Below, piece by piece: positions 47,484 to 56,903 of a stretch of 64,000 bases of DNA. A program made the translations under genes and the position numbers. Location: assembly GCF_025971955.1 (NCBI RefSeq), contig NZ_JAPDMX010000020.1:28895-92894 (forward strand), given 5' to 3'. The notes under the pieces were generated by a model. The model was not told where the DNA came from and ran no database searches. It saw only the letters and a list, made by a program, of their open reading frames with translations. The first letter of the stretch is position 1. Each line of letters opens with the position of its first letter. This DNA is from Shewanella subflava. Lineage in GTDB: Bacteria; Pseudomonadota; Gammaproteobacteria; Enterobacterales; Shewanellaceae.

Positions 47484-48053
47484 TTATTGACGTAAAAAAT
47501 TGGCGAGTAACTCATGCCCCTGCTCAGTCAATATGGCTTCAGGATGAAACTGAACGCTGTAAAGCGGCATAGTAAGATGACTCATGCCCATTATCTCTCG
47601 GCCATGAATGGGATCGTCATACCAAGCATCAAGCACAAATCCATCAGGGAGTTCATCAACCAGTAATGAATGGTAACGGGCAACGGTTAACGGCTGGTTT
47701 AATCCTTGAAATAACCCATCACCGGTATGACTGATGACGCTGGTTTTACCATGCATAACTCGCTTTGCACGAATGACATTTGCGCCAAAAACCTGTGCTA
47801 TAGCTTGATGTCCTAGACAGACACCGAGTATGGGTAATTTACCCGCATATTGGCGGATCACATCCAGCGAGATACCCGCTTCATTGGGTGAGCACGGTCC
47901 TGGAGAGATGACAATGTGCGAAGGGGATAACTTATTGATATCAGCGACTGTAATTTCATTATTACGTTTAACCACAATCTCTTCACCTAGCGCTTGAAAA
48001 TACTGCACTAAGTTAAAGGTAAAAGAGTCGTAATTATCTATCATCAGCAACAT
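47484..48053 (-). CDS. pabA: Aminodeoxychorismate/anthranilate synthase component II
   Basis: The 189-residue class I glutamine amidotransferase supplies ammonia to PabB (4-aminobenzoate for folate) or TrpE. The catalytic Cys is in [11 protein letters not shown] near 79, with His and Glu in [13 protein letters not shown] near 168-172, and [11 protein letters not shown] forms the oxyanion strand. A stand-alone gene away from trp genes favours PabA. The ATG at 48053 starts the conserved [18 protein letters not shown]. Confidence 0.92.
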   Translation of the reverse strand: MLLMIDNYDSFTFNLVQYFQALGEEIVVKRNNEITVADINKLSPSHIVISPGPCSPNEAGISLDVIRQYAGKLPILGVCLGHQAIAQVFGANVIRAKRVMHGKTSVISHTGDGLFQGLNQPLTVARYHSLLVDELPDGFVLDAWYDDPIHGREIMGMSHLTMPLYSVQFHPEAILTEQGHELLANFLRQ

Positions 48054-48085
48054 GCTAATTCCGGTTTTGTTGGGTCACTAACATT

Positions 48086-48111
48086 AAAAAAACCAGCACT
48101 AAGGCTGGTTT
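48086..48111 (-). terminator. Rho-independent terminator of sspA-sspB
   Basis: AAACCAGC (48090-48097) pairs with GCTGGTTT (48104-48111); the A-run from 48086 is the U-tract on the minus strand. Confidence 0.85.
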
Positions 48112-48130
48112 CTATTAGACCTTATGTTGT

Positions 48131-48583
48131 TTATTTTACAACAGTGAGGTGGCTTTTACGTTTCGGTTTGTCATCATCTTTTGTGACTTGGGGCTTTTCA
48201 ACCTTGGTATCAACAGAAGCTAATTCTGGCGATGTCGCATTCGCTTCATCATCAGGAATATAGGCATCTTCCATATCAAACACAGTACCAGCGCCATTTT
48301 CACGAGCATAAATAGCTATGATTGAGGCCATAGGTAAGTAAACTTGCTGTGGCACGCCACCAAAGCGAGCATTAAACTCAACAGCGTCATTATTCATTTG
48401 TAAACCCATAACAGCACCGGTGCTGATATTTAATACAATTTGTCCATCTTTAACAAACTGTTGAGGTACCTGAGTACCTTCTACAAATGCATCAACCACA
48501 ACATGCGGCGTAAAGTGGTTATCCATCAACCACTCATAATAAGCCCGCAACAAGTAAGGACGATTAGGAGTAATAGCTTTCAT
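48131..48583 (-). CDS. sspB: ClpXP adaptor SspB
   Basis: SspB delivers ssrA-tagged proteins to the ClpXP protease. The 150-residue protein has the substrate-binding fold at residues 1-112 (RPYLLRAYYEWLMDN, LNISTGAVMGLQ, FGGVPQQVYLPMASIIAIYARENG). A flexible acidic linker follows, and a basic C-terminal tail (KRKSHLTVVK) of the type that docks on ClpX. The start overlaps the sspA stop by one base, as in E. coli. Confidence 0.96.
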   Translation of the reverse strand: MKAITPNRPYLLRAYYEWLMDNHFTPHVVVDAFVEGTQVPQQFVKDGQIVLNISTGAVMGLQMNNDAVEFNARFGGVPQQVYLPMASIIAIYARENGAGTVFDMEDAYIPDDEANATSPELASVDTKVEKPQVTKDDDKPKRKSHLTVVK

Positions 48584-49212
48584 TACATGCCCATGCGCAT
48601 TTCGCGCTCAGCCTCTGTTAACGATGCTTTAAATGACTCACGTTCAAAAATACGAGTCATATAAGCATTAATTTCTTTTGCTGTACGCGGATCTAAATTG
48701 ATACCTAATACAGGTAAACGCCATAATAATGGGCCTAAGTAGCAATCAGATAAACCAAATTCTTCATTCATGAAGTATGGCATCTCTGCAAACACTGGCG
48801 CCAAAGCAACTAAGCTTTCGGTCAACTCTTTACGAGCAGCTTCCGCTTTATCACCTTTACGAATGCGTTCTACAAGCGCATACCAATCAGTATCTATGCG
48901 ATGCATCATTAAGCGGCTTTGACCACGAGATACAGGGTAAACAGGCATAAGTGGAGGGTGCGGGAAGCGCTCGTCCAAATACTCCATAATGATACGAGAT
49001 TCATATAACACTAATTCACGGTCAACTAACGTTGGCACAGAGTTATATGGATTAACTTCAAGTAGTTCTTCTGGCATTTCACTTGGGTCTACCTGTAAAA
49101 CATCAACGGTAACCCCTTTCTCAGCCAATACGATACGCACTTGATGGCTATATAAATCATCGGCACCAGAAAACAGTGTCATGATAGAGCGTTTGTTGGC
49201 AGCAACAGCCAT
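48583..49212 (-). CDS. sspA: Stringent starvation protein A
   Basis: SspA is an RNA polymerase-associated protein with a glutathione-S-transferase fold, used in stationary-phase acid tolerance. The 209-residue protein has the thioredoxin-like N-terminal domain (MTLFSGADDLYSHQVRIVLAEKG near 11-33) and the helical C-terminal domain with the conserved PLLWRLPVLGI near 160. No catalytic Cys or Ser of true GST enzymes is evident. GGAGGGT lies before the start. It is co-transcribed with sspB. Confidence 0.95.
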   Translation of the reverse strand: MAVAANKRSIMTLFSGADDLYSHQVRIVLAEKGVTVDVLQVDPSEMPEELLEVNPYNSVPTLVDRELVLYESRIIMEYLDERFPHPPLMPVYPVSRGQSRLMMHRIDTDWYALVERIRKGDKAEAARKELTESLVALAPVFAEMPYFMNEEFGLSDCYLGPLLWRLPVLGINLDPRTAKEINAYMTRIFERESFKASLTEAEREMRMGM

Positions 49213-49232
49213 TTATACCCTCCAGAAATCTA

Positions 49233-49269
49233 AAAAAACAAAACAAACGAGGGGCTAAGCCCCTCGTTT
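49233..49269 (-). terminator. Rho-independent terminator of petABC
   Basis: A perfect 11-bp stem (AAACGAGGGGC at 49245-49255, complement at 49259-49269) with a TAA loop, preceded on the left by A-rich sequence. It follows the cytochrome c1 stop by 39 bp. Confidence 0.88.
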
Positions 49270-49307
49270 ACATTACGCGGATAATACATTTTACCCGTTA
49301 TTTGATG

Positions 49308-50006
49308 CTAGTGCACATCTTTCCAGTATTCTTTCTTCAAGAAGTAAGCAATGATGAAGAAAATAAACAGGAATCCGAGTACCCACCAACCTAAAGCTTC
49401 ACGTTCTAACTTAACTGGATCACCTGAATAAACAAGGAAACCGGTCAAATCACGCATCGCCTGGTCATACTCTTCAGCGGTCATTGAACCACCAGTGGTC
49501 ACGAATGTACCGTCTTCTTGTTTTACGGGAAGCCCTTGAAGACCTTGTAAAACATGAGGCATACCCACTGATGGGAATACGGTATTGTTCACGCCAAATG
49601 GACGAGACTCGTCTGCGTAGAAACCTTTTAAGTATGAATAAATCCAATCAGCACCACGTACACGTGCTACCAAAGTTAGGTCTGGTGGCGCAGCACCAAA
49701 CCATTTAGCAGCATCAGCAGTAGGGATTGAGTTTTCCATAAGCTCACCGATTTTAGCTCCAGTGAACATGTACTTATTACGCATATCATCAACAGAGATA
49801 TTCAAATCCGTTGCGACACGATCATAACGTTGATACTGAGTGCTGTGACAACCAGAACAATAGTGTTGGAACATATCCAAACCACGTTCCAGAGAAGCTG
49901 TATCACGTAAATCAACGTTAGCGCTTTCTAAATGAACATTATGACCACCCGCTGCCATAGCAAGAGATGGCACTAATGTTACTAATGCAATCAATAACTT
50001 TTTCAT
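49308..50006 (-). CDS. petC: Cytochrome bc1 complex, cytochrome c1 subunit
   Basis: Cytochrome c1 takes electrons from the Rieske protein and passes them to soluble cytochrome c. The 232-residue protein has a cleavable signal (KKLLIALVTLVPSLAMA), a CSGCH haem c site at residues 50-54, the axial Met region in FPSVGMPHVLQG near 146, and a C-terminal membrane anchor (WWVLGFLFIFFIIAYFL, about 206-223). It is the last gene of the bc1 operon, overlapping cytochrome b by one base. Confidence 0.96.
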   Translation of the reverse strand: MKKLLIALVTLVPSLAMAAGGHNVHLESANVDLRDTASLERGLDMFQHYCSGCHSTQYQRYDRVATDLNISVDDMRNKYMFTGAKIGELMENSIPTADAAKWFGAAPPDLTLVARVRGADWIYSYLKGFYADESRPFGVNNTVFPSVGMPHVLQGLQGLPVKQEDGTFVTTGGSMTAEEYDQAMRDLTGFLVYSGDPVKLEREALGWWVLGFLFIFFIIAYFLKKEYWKDVH

Positions 50007-51220
50007 TAGTGTGTCACCCTCGTTGGAACTGGCTTCGTTTTCTCATTTTTACTGTACACCCAAAGGGCGACGAAGAAACCAAAGTAAGTCAGCGTAAAAA
50101 TTCGCGCAGCAATAGTTAATGCTGGAGTTGCAGGTACTGCACCCAAGTAACCTAATATGATGAACGACACGGTAAATTGAGCAATGTTTATCTTGTGGAT
50201 CAAACCACGGTAGCGGATTGATTTCACTTTACAGCGATCAAGCCAAGGCAGAATAAACAATACGACAATCGATAAGCCCATGCCGACAACCCCTAATAGT
50301 TTGTCAGGAATAGCACGTAAAATCGCATAGAAAGGCGTGAAGTACCAAACTGGTGCAATGTGCTCAGGTGTTTTCATTGGGTTAGCTGCTTCAAAGTTTG
50401 GCTTCTCTAGGAAATATCCACCACCTTCTGGCATAAAGAACAACACATAACAGAACACTATTAAGAAACCAGCCACGCCCATAATATCTTTTACAGTGTA
50501 ATAAGGGTGGAATGGAATCGCATCTACTGGCCAGCCGTTTTCATCTTTATTCTTTTTAATCTCAACACCATCTGGGTTGTTAGAACCCACTTCGTGTAAG
50601 GCGATTAAGTGTAAAAACACCAATACGACTAAAACTAAAGGCAAGGCAATAACATGCAATGCAAAGAAACGGTTTAGCGTTGCACCTGATACAACATAGT
50701 CACCACGGATCCATAAAGTCAGGTCATCACCAATAAATGGAATAGCACCAAACAATGAAATAATTACCTGTGCACCCCAGTAAGACATTTGTCCCCAAGG
50801 AAGTAGATAACCCATGAAGGCTTCAGCCATTAGCACAAGGAAAATTAACATACCGAATAACCAGAGAAGTTCTCTTGGTTTTTGGTAAGAACCGTAAATA
50901 AGACCACGGAACATGTGTAAGTAAATCACCACAAAGAATGCCGAGGCTCCTGTGGAGTGCATATAGCGTAACAACCAGCCATATTCAACATCACGCATGA
51001 TGTATTCAATCGATGCAAAAGCACCTTCGGCTGTAGGTACGTAATTCATGGTTAACCAAATACCCGTGAGTAACTGATTAACCAAAACGAGTAATGCTAA
51101 TGAACCAAAAAAGTACCAAAAGTTGAAGTTTTTTGGTGTTGCGTATTGTCCAACGTGACGATTATAAGTCGCCGTCATTGGGATGCGCGCATCAATCCAA
51201 TCAATAATATTTTTAACCAT
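50006..51220 (-). CDS. petB: Cytochrome bc1 complex, cytochrome b subunit
   Basis: Cytochrome b carries two haems b and the quinol oxidation and quinone reduction sites. The 404-residue protein has eight membrane helices. The four haem-ligating His residues sit in YMHSTGASAFF/IYLHMFRGL (about 88 and 102) and FFALHVIALP/VFLHLIALHEVG (about 190 and 204). The PEWY-type motif of the Qo site is present as PVWYF near 291. It overlaps petA and petC by one base each, so the three are translationally coupled. Confidence 0.97.
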   Translation of the reverse strand: MVKNIIDWIDARIPMTATYNRHVGQYATPKNFNFWYFFGSLALLVLVNQLLTGIWLTMNYVPTAEGAFASIEYIMRDVEYGWLLRYMHSTGASAFFVVIYLHMFRGLIYGSYQKPRELLWLFGMLIFLVLMAEAFMGYLLPWGQMSYWGAQVIISLFGAIPFIGDDLTLWIRGDYVVSGATLNRFFALHVIALPLVLVVLVFLHLIALHEVGSNNPDGVEIKKNKDENGWPVDAIPFHPYYTVKDIMGVAGFLIVFCYVLFFMPEGGGYFLEKPNFEAANPMKTPEHIAPVWYFTPFYAILRAIPDKLLGVVGMGLSIVVLFILPWLDRCKVKSIRYRGLIHKINIAQFTVSFIILGYLGAVPATPALTIAARIFTLTYFGFFVALWVYSKNEKTKPVPTRVTH

Positions 51221-51810
51221 TACGCCGCTCCCGTATCTACACCGATGAGCACGGTATTGTCGTCAACGTATTGATGTGGCGGAATAACGAGGTTCAATGG
51301 TGCAGGAACACCCTGAAACACTCGGCCAGCCATATCAAACTTAGAACCATGACAAGGACAGAAGAAACCAGATGGCACACCTTCTACTTGCTCACCAAAT
51401 GAATCTGGTAAATAAGTGGGTGAACAACCTAAGTGAGTACAAATACCGACAGCAATAAAGAACTCTGGCTTAATTGAACGTGCGGCATTTTGAGCATACT
51501 CAGGCTGCTGCATTTCTTCTGAAGCTGGATCACGTAATTGGCCATCTAACGAGGCTAGTCCGTTTAATACCGCTTCTGTACGACGTACAACCCAAACCGG
51601 TTTTCCGCGCCATTCGACACGAATTAACTGACCTGGTTCTACTTTACTAATATTTACTTCAACCGGCGCACCTGCAGCTTTCGCTTTGGCACTCGGATTC
51701 CATGACTTGATGAAAGGAACCGCTACAGCGACGGCACCTGCACCACCTACTACGGCGGTTGCGGCTGTCAGGAATCTGCGACGTCCGGTATCGACTGGCG
51801 CATTGCTCAT
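51220..51810 (-). CDS. petA: Ubiquinol-cytochrome c reductase, Rieske iron-sulfur subunit
   Basis: The 196-residue protein has an uncleaved twin-arginine signal-anchor (GRRRFLTAATAVVGG at 9-23) and the two cluster-binding loops CTHLGC (124-129) and CPCHGS (151-156). It transfers electrons from quinol to cytochrome c1. First gene of petABC. A structured leader lies upstream at 51851, and the ATG follows CTGGGAGATAAGTGG. Confidence 0.97.
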   Translation of the reverse strand: MSNAPVDTGRRRFLTAATAVVGGAGAVAVAVPFIKSWNPSAKAKAAGAPVEVNISKVEPGQLIRVEWRGKPVWVVRRTEAVLNGLASLDGQLRDPASEEMQQPEYAQNAARSIKPEFFIAVGICTHLGCSPTYLPDSFGEQVEGVPSGFFCPCHGSKFDMAGRVFQGVPAPLNLVIPPHQYVDDNTVLIGVDTGAA

Positions 51811-51850
51811 CCACTTATCTCCCAGAGGGTGTTGGAATTTTTATATTTCA

Positions 51851-51886
51851 ATAATTTAACCCCTTATTAGGGGCGCGTTAAATTAT
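51851..51886 (-). promoter_or_regulatory. Structured leader element upstream of petA
   Basis: ATAATTTAAC (51851-51860) pairs exactly with GTTAAATTAT (51877-51886), and within it CCCC/GGGG pair around TTATTA. A perfect minus-strand -10 box (TATAAT, complement of 51907-51912) lies just upstream, so the hairpin would be in the transcript's 5' leader, 40 nt before the start codon. It could affect mRNA stability or translation. The rest of the 412-bp gap to hflC (51811-52222) is AT-rich with no gene. Confidence 0.5.
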
Positions 51887-52171
51887 CATAGTTTGAGGCG
51901 GGGCTCATTATAGCGAAAAATTAGAAGCAGATCATAGTGAAAACACACAACTAAATTGCGGATTAAGACGCATTGACGAAAAAATGTAACTTTTTCTGTT
52001 AAAAAGTGAATAATTTTGAGACCAAATTTAACAAAAACCATACCATAAGCTATTGATTTAAATTAATATCAATTCAATCAAGTTCAACTAATTTAGACTA
52101 AAGCACTACTGTTTAAAAATAATTATTTTTTTATAGCAAACGATGATAATAACTCAGTAAAATTTAGTCAC

Positions 52172-52199
52172 AAAAAAGCCCGATCATTATCGGGCTTTT
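52172..52199 (-). terminator. Rho-independent terminator of the mutL-hfl operon
   Basis: AAAAGCCCGA (52174-52183) pairs with TCGGGCTTTT (52190-52199). The A-run on the left is the minus-strand U-tract. It ends the long tsaE-to-hflC unit. Confidence 0.88.
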
Positions 52200-52222
52200 G
52201 CAAAAAACTAATAAGTTAGCTT

Positions 52223-53113
52223 TTATTTACCGTCAATTGACTTCATGTACTTGAAGAAATCACTATCTGGTTCTAGTACCATAATATCTGAATTGCCAGC
52301 AAAACTTTCTTTATAAGCTTCTAAGCTACGTAAAAAGCCATAAAATTCTGCATCTTTGTTATAAGCATCAGCATAAATTTTAGCCGCTAGCGCATCACCT
52401 TCACCACGAATGGTCAATGCATTACGCTCTGCACCTGCAACTTTCACGGTTACGTTTGCATCCGTTGTTGCGCGGATAATTTCAGCCTGCTCTTTACCTT
52501 GAGCACGGTGCTCTTTGGCTACAGCTTGACGCTCGGCACGCATACGTTGGTAAATACTATTACTCACGTTTGCAGGTAAGTTAATTTGCTTAACACGCAC
52601 ATCAACCACTTCAATGCCTAAGTTAGCCGCACTTTCAGATGCATTGGTTAAGGCATCAATTTGCAACTCATCACGTTTACCAGAGACAATTTCTCTAATC
52701 GTGCGACGACCAAACTCGGTACGTAAATCATTGCTAATTTTGGCTTGTAATAACTTTTCTGCATTGGCTTTAATACCGCCATTGGTAGAAAGATAATACT
52801 TTTCAAAGTCATTAATACGCCATTTTACGTACGAATCTACCATTAAGTCTTTCTTTTCAGAGGTAACAAAACGATCTGCTGCACCATCTAAAGTCTGAAT
52901 ACGAGCATCCATATAACGTGGTTTATCGACAACGGGAAACTTTATGTGTAAGCCCGGTTGAAAGACGCGAGTCACCTCTTCACCATCAATGTTGTCTTTA
53001 ACGACTTTACCAAAGCGTGAAACGATAGCTCGCTCACCTTCGTTAACAACCATCACCGATGAAAAACCAATGCCCAGGATCACCACAAGAATAATTAAAC
53101 CAAATCTACCCAT
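52223..53113 (-). CDS. hflC: HflC, FtsH protease modulator
   Basis: HflC with HflK forms a large membrane cage around the FtsH protease and limits its activity on membrane proteins. The 296-residue protein has an N-terminal signal-anchor (MGRFGLIILVVILGIGFSSVMVV) and an SPFH/band-7 domain facing the periplasm, including VVNEGERAIVSRFGK and RQAVAKEHRAQGKEQAE helices. It is somewhat shorter than E. coli HflC (334), mainly in the helical part. It lies 2 bp after hflK. Confidence 0.95.
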   Translation of the reverse strand: MGRFGLIILVVILGIGFSSVMVVNEGERAIVSRFGKVVKDNIDGEEVTRVFQPGLHIKFPVVDKPRYMDARIQTLDGAADRFVTSEKKDLMVDSYVKWRINDFEKYYLSTNGGIKANAEKLLQAKISNDLRTEFGRRTIREIVSGKRDELQIDALTNASESAANLGIEVVDVRVKQINLPANVSNSIYQRMRAERQAVAKEHRAQGKEQAEIIRATTDANVTVKVAGAERNALTIRGEGDALAAKIYADAYNKDAEFYGFLRSLEAYKESFAGNSDIMVLEPDSDFFKYMKSIDGK

Positions 53114-53115
53114 AG

Positions 53116-54273
53116 TTATCCTCTCCCTTGGCGAGTGCGCTCTTCACGAGATAAACGACCATCTGTAGGCATACTCGTCACTGGCGTATTTGCATTACCT
53201 GAAACAGAGTTAATATGACGTTCAACTTCTGGCTCTACCGCTTTACGGTTAGCTTTATCGTTGGTCATCAGCTTATCTAATGGTAAATACATTAAATTGC
53301 CATTGTTTTTCGCATCAATTAATACTTTGTTTGTATCAGACATCACTTCTTGCATTGCATCTAAATACAAACGCTTGCGAGTAACTTCAGGTGATGCTTT
53401 ATATTCAGGTAAAAGTTTTTCAAAACGAGCAACTTTACCTTCAGCCTCTAGCACAACACGTTGCTTGTAGGCATTGGCTTGCTGCGCCATACGCTCAACT
53501 TGACCACGAGCTTTAGGTTCAATCTCGCGAGAATAGGCTTCAGCTTCACGAATAAAGCGCTGTTCATCTTCTTGAGCAGAAATCGCATCATCAAAAGCAT
53601 CCTTCACTTCTTCTGGTGGACGCGCTGGCAAGAAGTTAACGTCTTCAATTTTAAGGCCTAACTTGTAGGGTTCAATAATGCGTTCTAACTCACGCCATGT
53701 GTCACGACGGATCGCATCACGGCCTGTGGTTAAAATATCGTCCATGCGATTGTGACCAACAACATAGCGCAACGCACTGTCTGTTGCCTCACGTAAACTG
53801 GCATTTGCATCGACAGCGCTGAAAACATATGAATAAGCATCTTGGATGCTGTATTGCACCACAAGTTCAACTTTTACGACGTTTTCATCTGATGTCAACA
53901 TGCTACCTGACGCAGGAATAGTACGATAGGTTTTCACGTCAATTGGAAACACTTCATCAATAAAAGTCGCTTTCCAATGCAGACCTGGGCCTACTTCACC
54001 AATGTGTTGACCAAAACGCAGCATCACGCCGCGCTCTGCTTCTTTAACTGTATATAGACCTGATAGACCCCATACAATTAATGCAATCGCGACAAGAACA
54101 ACGAGGAAGGTAGAATTAAAAGGTTGCCCTGAAGCAGTCCCTCCACCTTTACCACCAAAACGTTTTGAAAGGTTACGAAAAACTTCGTCGAGATCCGGTG
54201 GTCCTTTATCGTTACCACCTTTATTTCCCCAAGGGTCTTTATTACCCTTGTTACCGGGCTCATTCCAAGCCAT
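53116..54273 (-). CDS. hflK: HflK, FtsH protease modulator
   Basis: Partner of HflC in the FtsH-associated complex. The 385-residue protein starts with a Gly/Asn/Lys-rich cytosolic tail (AWNEPGNKGNKDPWGNKGG) typical of HflK, one membrane helix (about 54-72), the SPFH domain (about 75-270) with GVMLRFGQHIGEVGPGLHW, and a coiled coil. The N-terminal tail is where proteobacterial HflK differs from HflC. It sits 33 bp after hflX. Confidence 0.96.
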   Translation of the reverse strand: MAWNEPGNKGNKDPWGNKGGNDKGPPDLDEVFRNLSKRFGGKGGGTASGQPFNSTFLVVLVAIALIVWGLSGLYTVKEAERGVMLRFGQHIGEVGPGLHWKATFIDEVFPIDVKTYRTIPASGSMLTSDENVVKVELVVQYSIQDAYSYVFSAVDANASLREATDSALRYVVGHNRMDDILTTGRDAIRRDTWRELERIIEPYKLGLKIEDVNFLPARPPEEVKDAFDDAISAQEDEQRFIREAEAYSREIEPKARGQVERMAQQANAYKQRVVLEAEGKVARFEKLLPEYKASPEVTRKRLYLDAMQEVMSDTNKVLIDAKNNGNLMYLPLDKLMTNDKANRKAVEPEVERHINSVSGNANTPVTSMPTDGRLSREERTRQGRG

Positions 54274-54306
54274 TTAGCACTCCATAATTGGATGAAATAA
54301 ATGAGA

Positions 54307-55614
54307 TTAACAAGATACTTCTGCTTCTGATGGTTCAAAAACAAGAGTTTCCAATTCCCCCTGACTCTGTTTCATTAATCGGCGCCAATCGGCTTCCGAT
54401 AGACGAACAGATAAAATACAGTTCCCCAGATCGTCATACTCTTTCTGCTGTATTGCATCCAGTCGATAAAACTGGCCAAGATAATGTCCAGCAGAGGCTG
54501 GTATTTTCAATGTCCGCTCATAGATAACTGCACCAATTAGCTCAGTAACAGCCTGTAATAGCAGATCAAATCCAATGCGTTTTTGTGCAGATACCCACAC
54601 ACGCTCAGGTTTGCCTTCATCGTCATAGTCAATTCGAGGGGCAAAATCTTCAAGTAAATCTATCTTGTTACATACAACTAATTGGGCGATGTCATCGGCT
54701 TCAATTTCTTCAAGTACACTTTGAACCTGTTCGAAATTTTCAGTCATGTTGTCATCAGCACAATCAACTATATGTAATAGTAAATCGGCTTGGCGTGTTT
54801 CCTGTAATGTGGCTTTGAACGCCGCAACTAGGTCATGGGGTAAATGACGAATAAAACCAACGGTATCAGCTAATATGACTGCACCGTCGGGTAACTCTAA
54901 CTTACGCAGTGTTGGATCAAGAGTGGCGAACAATTGATCAGCTGCATATACCTCAGACAGTGTTAAGGCGTTAAACAATGTCGATTTTCCGGCATTGGTA
55001 TAACCCACTAACGCTACTGTGGCCATGTCACTGCGCTTACGAGCACGGCGGCTTTGCTCACGTTGTTTATCTACTTTATCGAGGCGTTTATTAATATTCT
55101 TAATCCGGCCTCGCAGTAAACGTCTATCGGTTTCGAGCTGGGTTTCCCCTGGCCCGCGCATACCGATACCACCTTTTTGTCGCTCAAGGTGAGTCCATCC
55201 ACGAATTAAGCGCGTTGACATGTGGCGCAATTGCGCTAGCTCCACCTGTAACTTGCCTTCATGGGTACGGGCTCGTTGAGCAAATATATCTAGGATTAAT
55301 GTCGTTCGATCTAATACTCGACACTGACACACAGCCTCAAGGTTACGCTCTTGGGCTGGGCTCAGCGCATGATTAAAAATAACGACGTTGGCTTCCGTGG
55401 CTGCAACCATGGCAGCTAACTCTTCTGCTTTGCCCGTACCGATAAAAAACTTACGGTCAGGTGAACGACGACTACCTGTTATTACCCCTACCGAGCGTGC
55501 ACCTGCAGACTCAACTAATAGCTGTAATTCCAATAAATCTTCACGACGTTCTTCGTCAGAAAACTCGATATGAACAAGTACTGCTGTTTCTCCAGCTTCA
55601 TAACGATCAAACAA
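54307..55614 (-). CDS. hflX: Ribosome-associated GTPase HflX
   Basis: HflX splits stalled ribosomes and rescues translation under heat stress. The 435-residue protein has the N-terminal HflX-specific domain (FDRYEAGETAVLVHIEF; HALSPAQERNLE), a helical linker with GPGETQLETDRRLLRGRI, and the G domain: G1 GYTNAGKST near 205-213, G3 DTVGFIRHLPHDLV, G4 NKID. It lies 21 bp after hfq, in the conserved order. Confidence 0.96.
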   Translation of the reverse strand: MFDRYEAGETAVLVHIEFSDEERREDLLELQLLVESAGARSVGVITGSRRSPDRKFFIGTGKAEELAAMVAATEANVVIFNHALSPAQERNLEAVCQCRVLDRTTLILDIFAQRARTHEGKLQVELAQLRHMSTRLIRGWTHLERQKGGIGMRGPGETQLETDRRLLRGRIKNINKRLDKVDKQREQSRRARKRSDMATVALVGYTNAGKSTLFNALTLSEVYAADQLFATLDPTLRKLELPDGAVILADTVGFIRHLPHDLVAAFKATLQETRQADLLLHIVDCADDNMTENFEQVQSVLEEIEADDIAQLVVCNKIDLLEDFAPRIDYDDEGKPERVWVSAQKRIGFDLLLQAVTELIGAVIYERTLKIPASAGHYLGQFYRLDAIQQKEYDDLGNCILSVRLSEADWRRLMKQSQGELETLVFEPSEAEVSC

Positions 55615-55635
55615 GAAGCATATCCTTTTTAGTTA

Positions 55636-55893
55636 TTATTCAGCGCCATCTTCATCAGTACCATTAGGGCCTTGATGATTTGATACATTAAATGGACGCG
55701 CTGGAACGACTGTCGAAATGGCATGTTTGTAAACCATTTGACTCACTGTATTTTTTAATAGGATCACGAATTGATCAAAAGACTCAACCTGTCCTTGAAG
55801 TTTGATACCGTTTACTAAATAAATTGAAACGGGTACACGCTCACGACGAAGAGCGTTTAAAAATGGGTCTTGTAAAGATTGCCCCTTAGCCAT
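55636..55893 (-). CDS. hfq: RNA chaperone Hfq
   Basis: Hfq is a hexameric Sm-like protein that pairs small RNAs with mRNAs. The 85-residue protein has the Sm1 and Sm2 motifs intact: [21 protein letters not shown] (first part of the alpha helix and strand) and [13 protein letters not shown] near 56-66. The C-terminal tail is short (about 20 residues) and acidic, against about 37 in E. coli; that may weaken RNA release. It lies between miaA and hflX. Confidence 0.97.
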   Translation of the reverse strand: MAKGQSLQDPFLNALRRERVPVSIYLVNGIKLQGQVESFDQFVILLKNTVSQMVYKHAISTVVPARPFNVSNHQGPNGTDEDGAE

Positions 55894-55976
55894 TTTGTTA
55901 TTTCCTTTTTCTTTTTAAAATACGTAATGCAAGTTTTATTGTTTAGTTTGAGTATTATACAGTAACAGCTAATTAG

Positions 55977-56903
55977 CTAGCGGCATTGTCGCATAAGTGT
56001 AACTAAATTATTTTCATCGCCGCTTTCAAGCCACTGCAAATCAGGCCAGCTTCTCAACCATGTTAATTGACGTTTGGCTAATTGCCTAGTAGCTGCGGTC
56101 GCTTTTTCGACCATAGTCGCATGATCATACTCGTTATCTAAATATTGCCAGCACTGCCTGTAACCCACACAACGCATCGATGGCATATCTAAATGCAGAT
56201 CGCCGCGCGCTTTTAAACGAGCGACTTCTTGAGTAAAACCTTGCTCAAGCATCATAACAAATCGTTTTGCAATCAAATCATGCAATACTTTTCTATCTGT
56301 CGGTGCTATTGCAAATTGTACTACATCATAGGGTAATGCTGCTGACTTTGTTTGCGTTAACTCGGTCATTGTTTTACCTGTTATACGAAATACTTCCAGT
56401 GCCCGCGACAATCTTTGGGGATCATTTGGATGAATTCGTTCTCCAGCCACGGGATCAATTTCACATAACTGACGATGTAATGCTTCCCAACCTTGGCACT
56501 CTGCCTCGGCAAAAATTTGCGCTCTAATGGCTTCATCTGCACTCGGTAAAGGTGATAAACCCTCTAACAATGCTTTGAAGTACATCATGGTACCACCTAC
56601 CAATAAAGGGGTTTTACCACAAGCAATAATGTTTTCTATTTCAGCTAACGCATCGCGACGAAAATCAGCTGCTGAATAACTTTCGCTCGGATCAAGTATA
56701 TCGATCAAACGATGAGGGGCTAATGCGAGCTCTTCAGCAGTAGGTTTGGCTGTACCTACATCCATGTCACGATAAATCAGTGCTGAATCAACCGAAATTA
56801 ACTCACAGTTGTGCTGTTGAGCCATTTGAATCGCCAACGATGTTTTACCTGAGGCGGTTGGCCCCATTAAAAAAATAATTTTTGGCCGTTCGATTGTATT
56901 CAC
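55977..56903 (-). CDS. miaA: tRNA dimethylallyltransferase
   Basis: MiaA adds a dimethylallyl group to A37 of tRNAs reading UNN codons. The 308-residue enzyme has Walker [12 protein letters not shown] near 14-24, the conserved [16 protein letters not shown] near 39-54, and a C-terminal [12 protein letters not shown] near 243. It overlaps mutL by four bases, giving coupled translation. All active-site landmarks are intact. Confidence 0.97.
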   Translation of the reverse strand: MNTIERPKIIFLMGPTASGKTSLAIQMAQQHNCELISVDSALIYRDMDVGTAKPTAEELALAPHRLIDILDPSESYSAADFRRDALAEIENIIACGKTPLLVGGTMMYFKALLEGLSPLPSADEAIRAQIFAEAECQGWEALHRQLCEIDPVAGERIHPNDPQRLSRALEVFRITGKTMTELTQTKSAALPYDVVQFAIAPTDRKVLHDLIAKRFVMMLEQGFTQEVARLKARGDLHLDMPSMRCVGYRQCWQYLDNEYDHATMVEKATAATRQLAKRQLTWLRSWPDLQWLESGDENNLVTLMRQCR

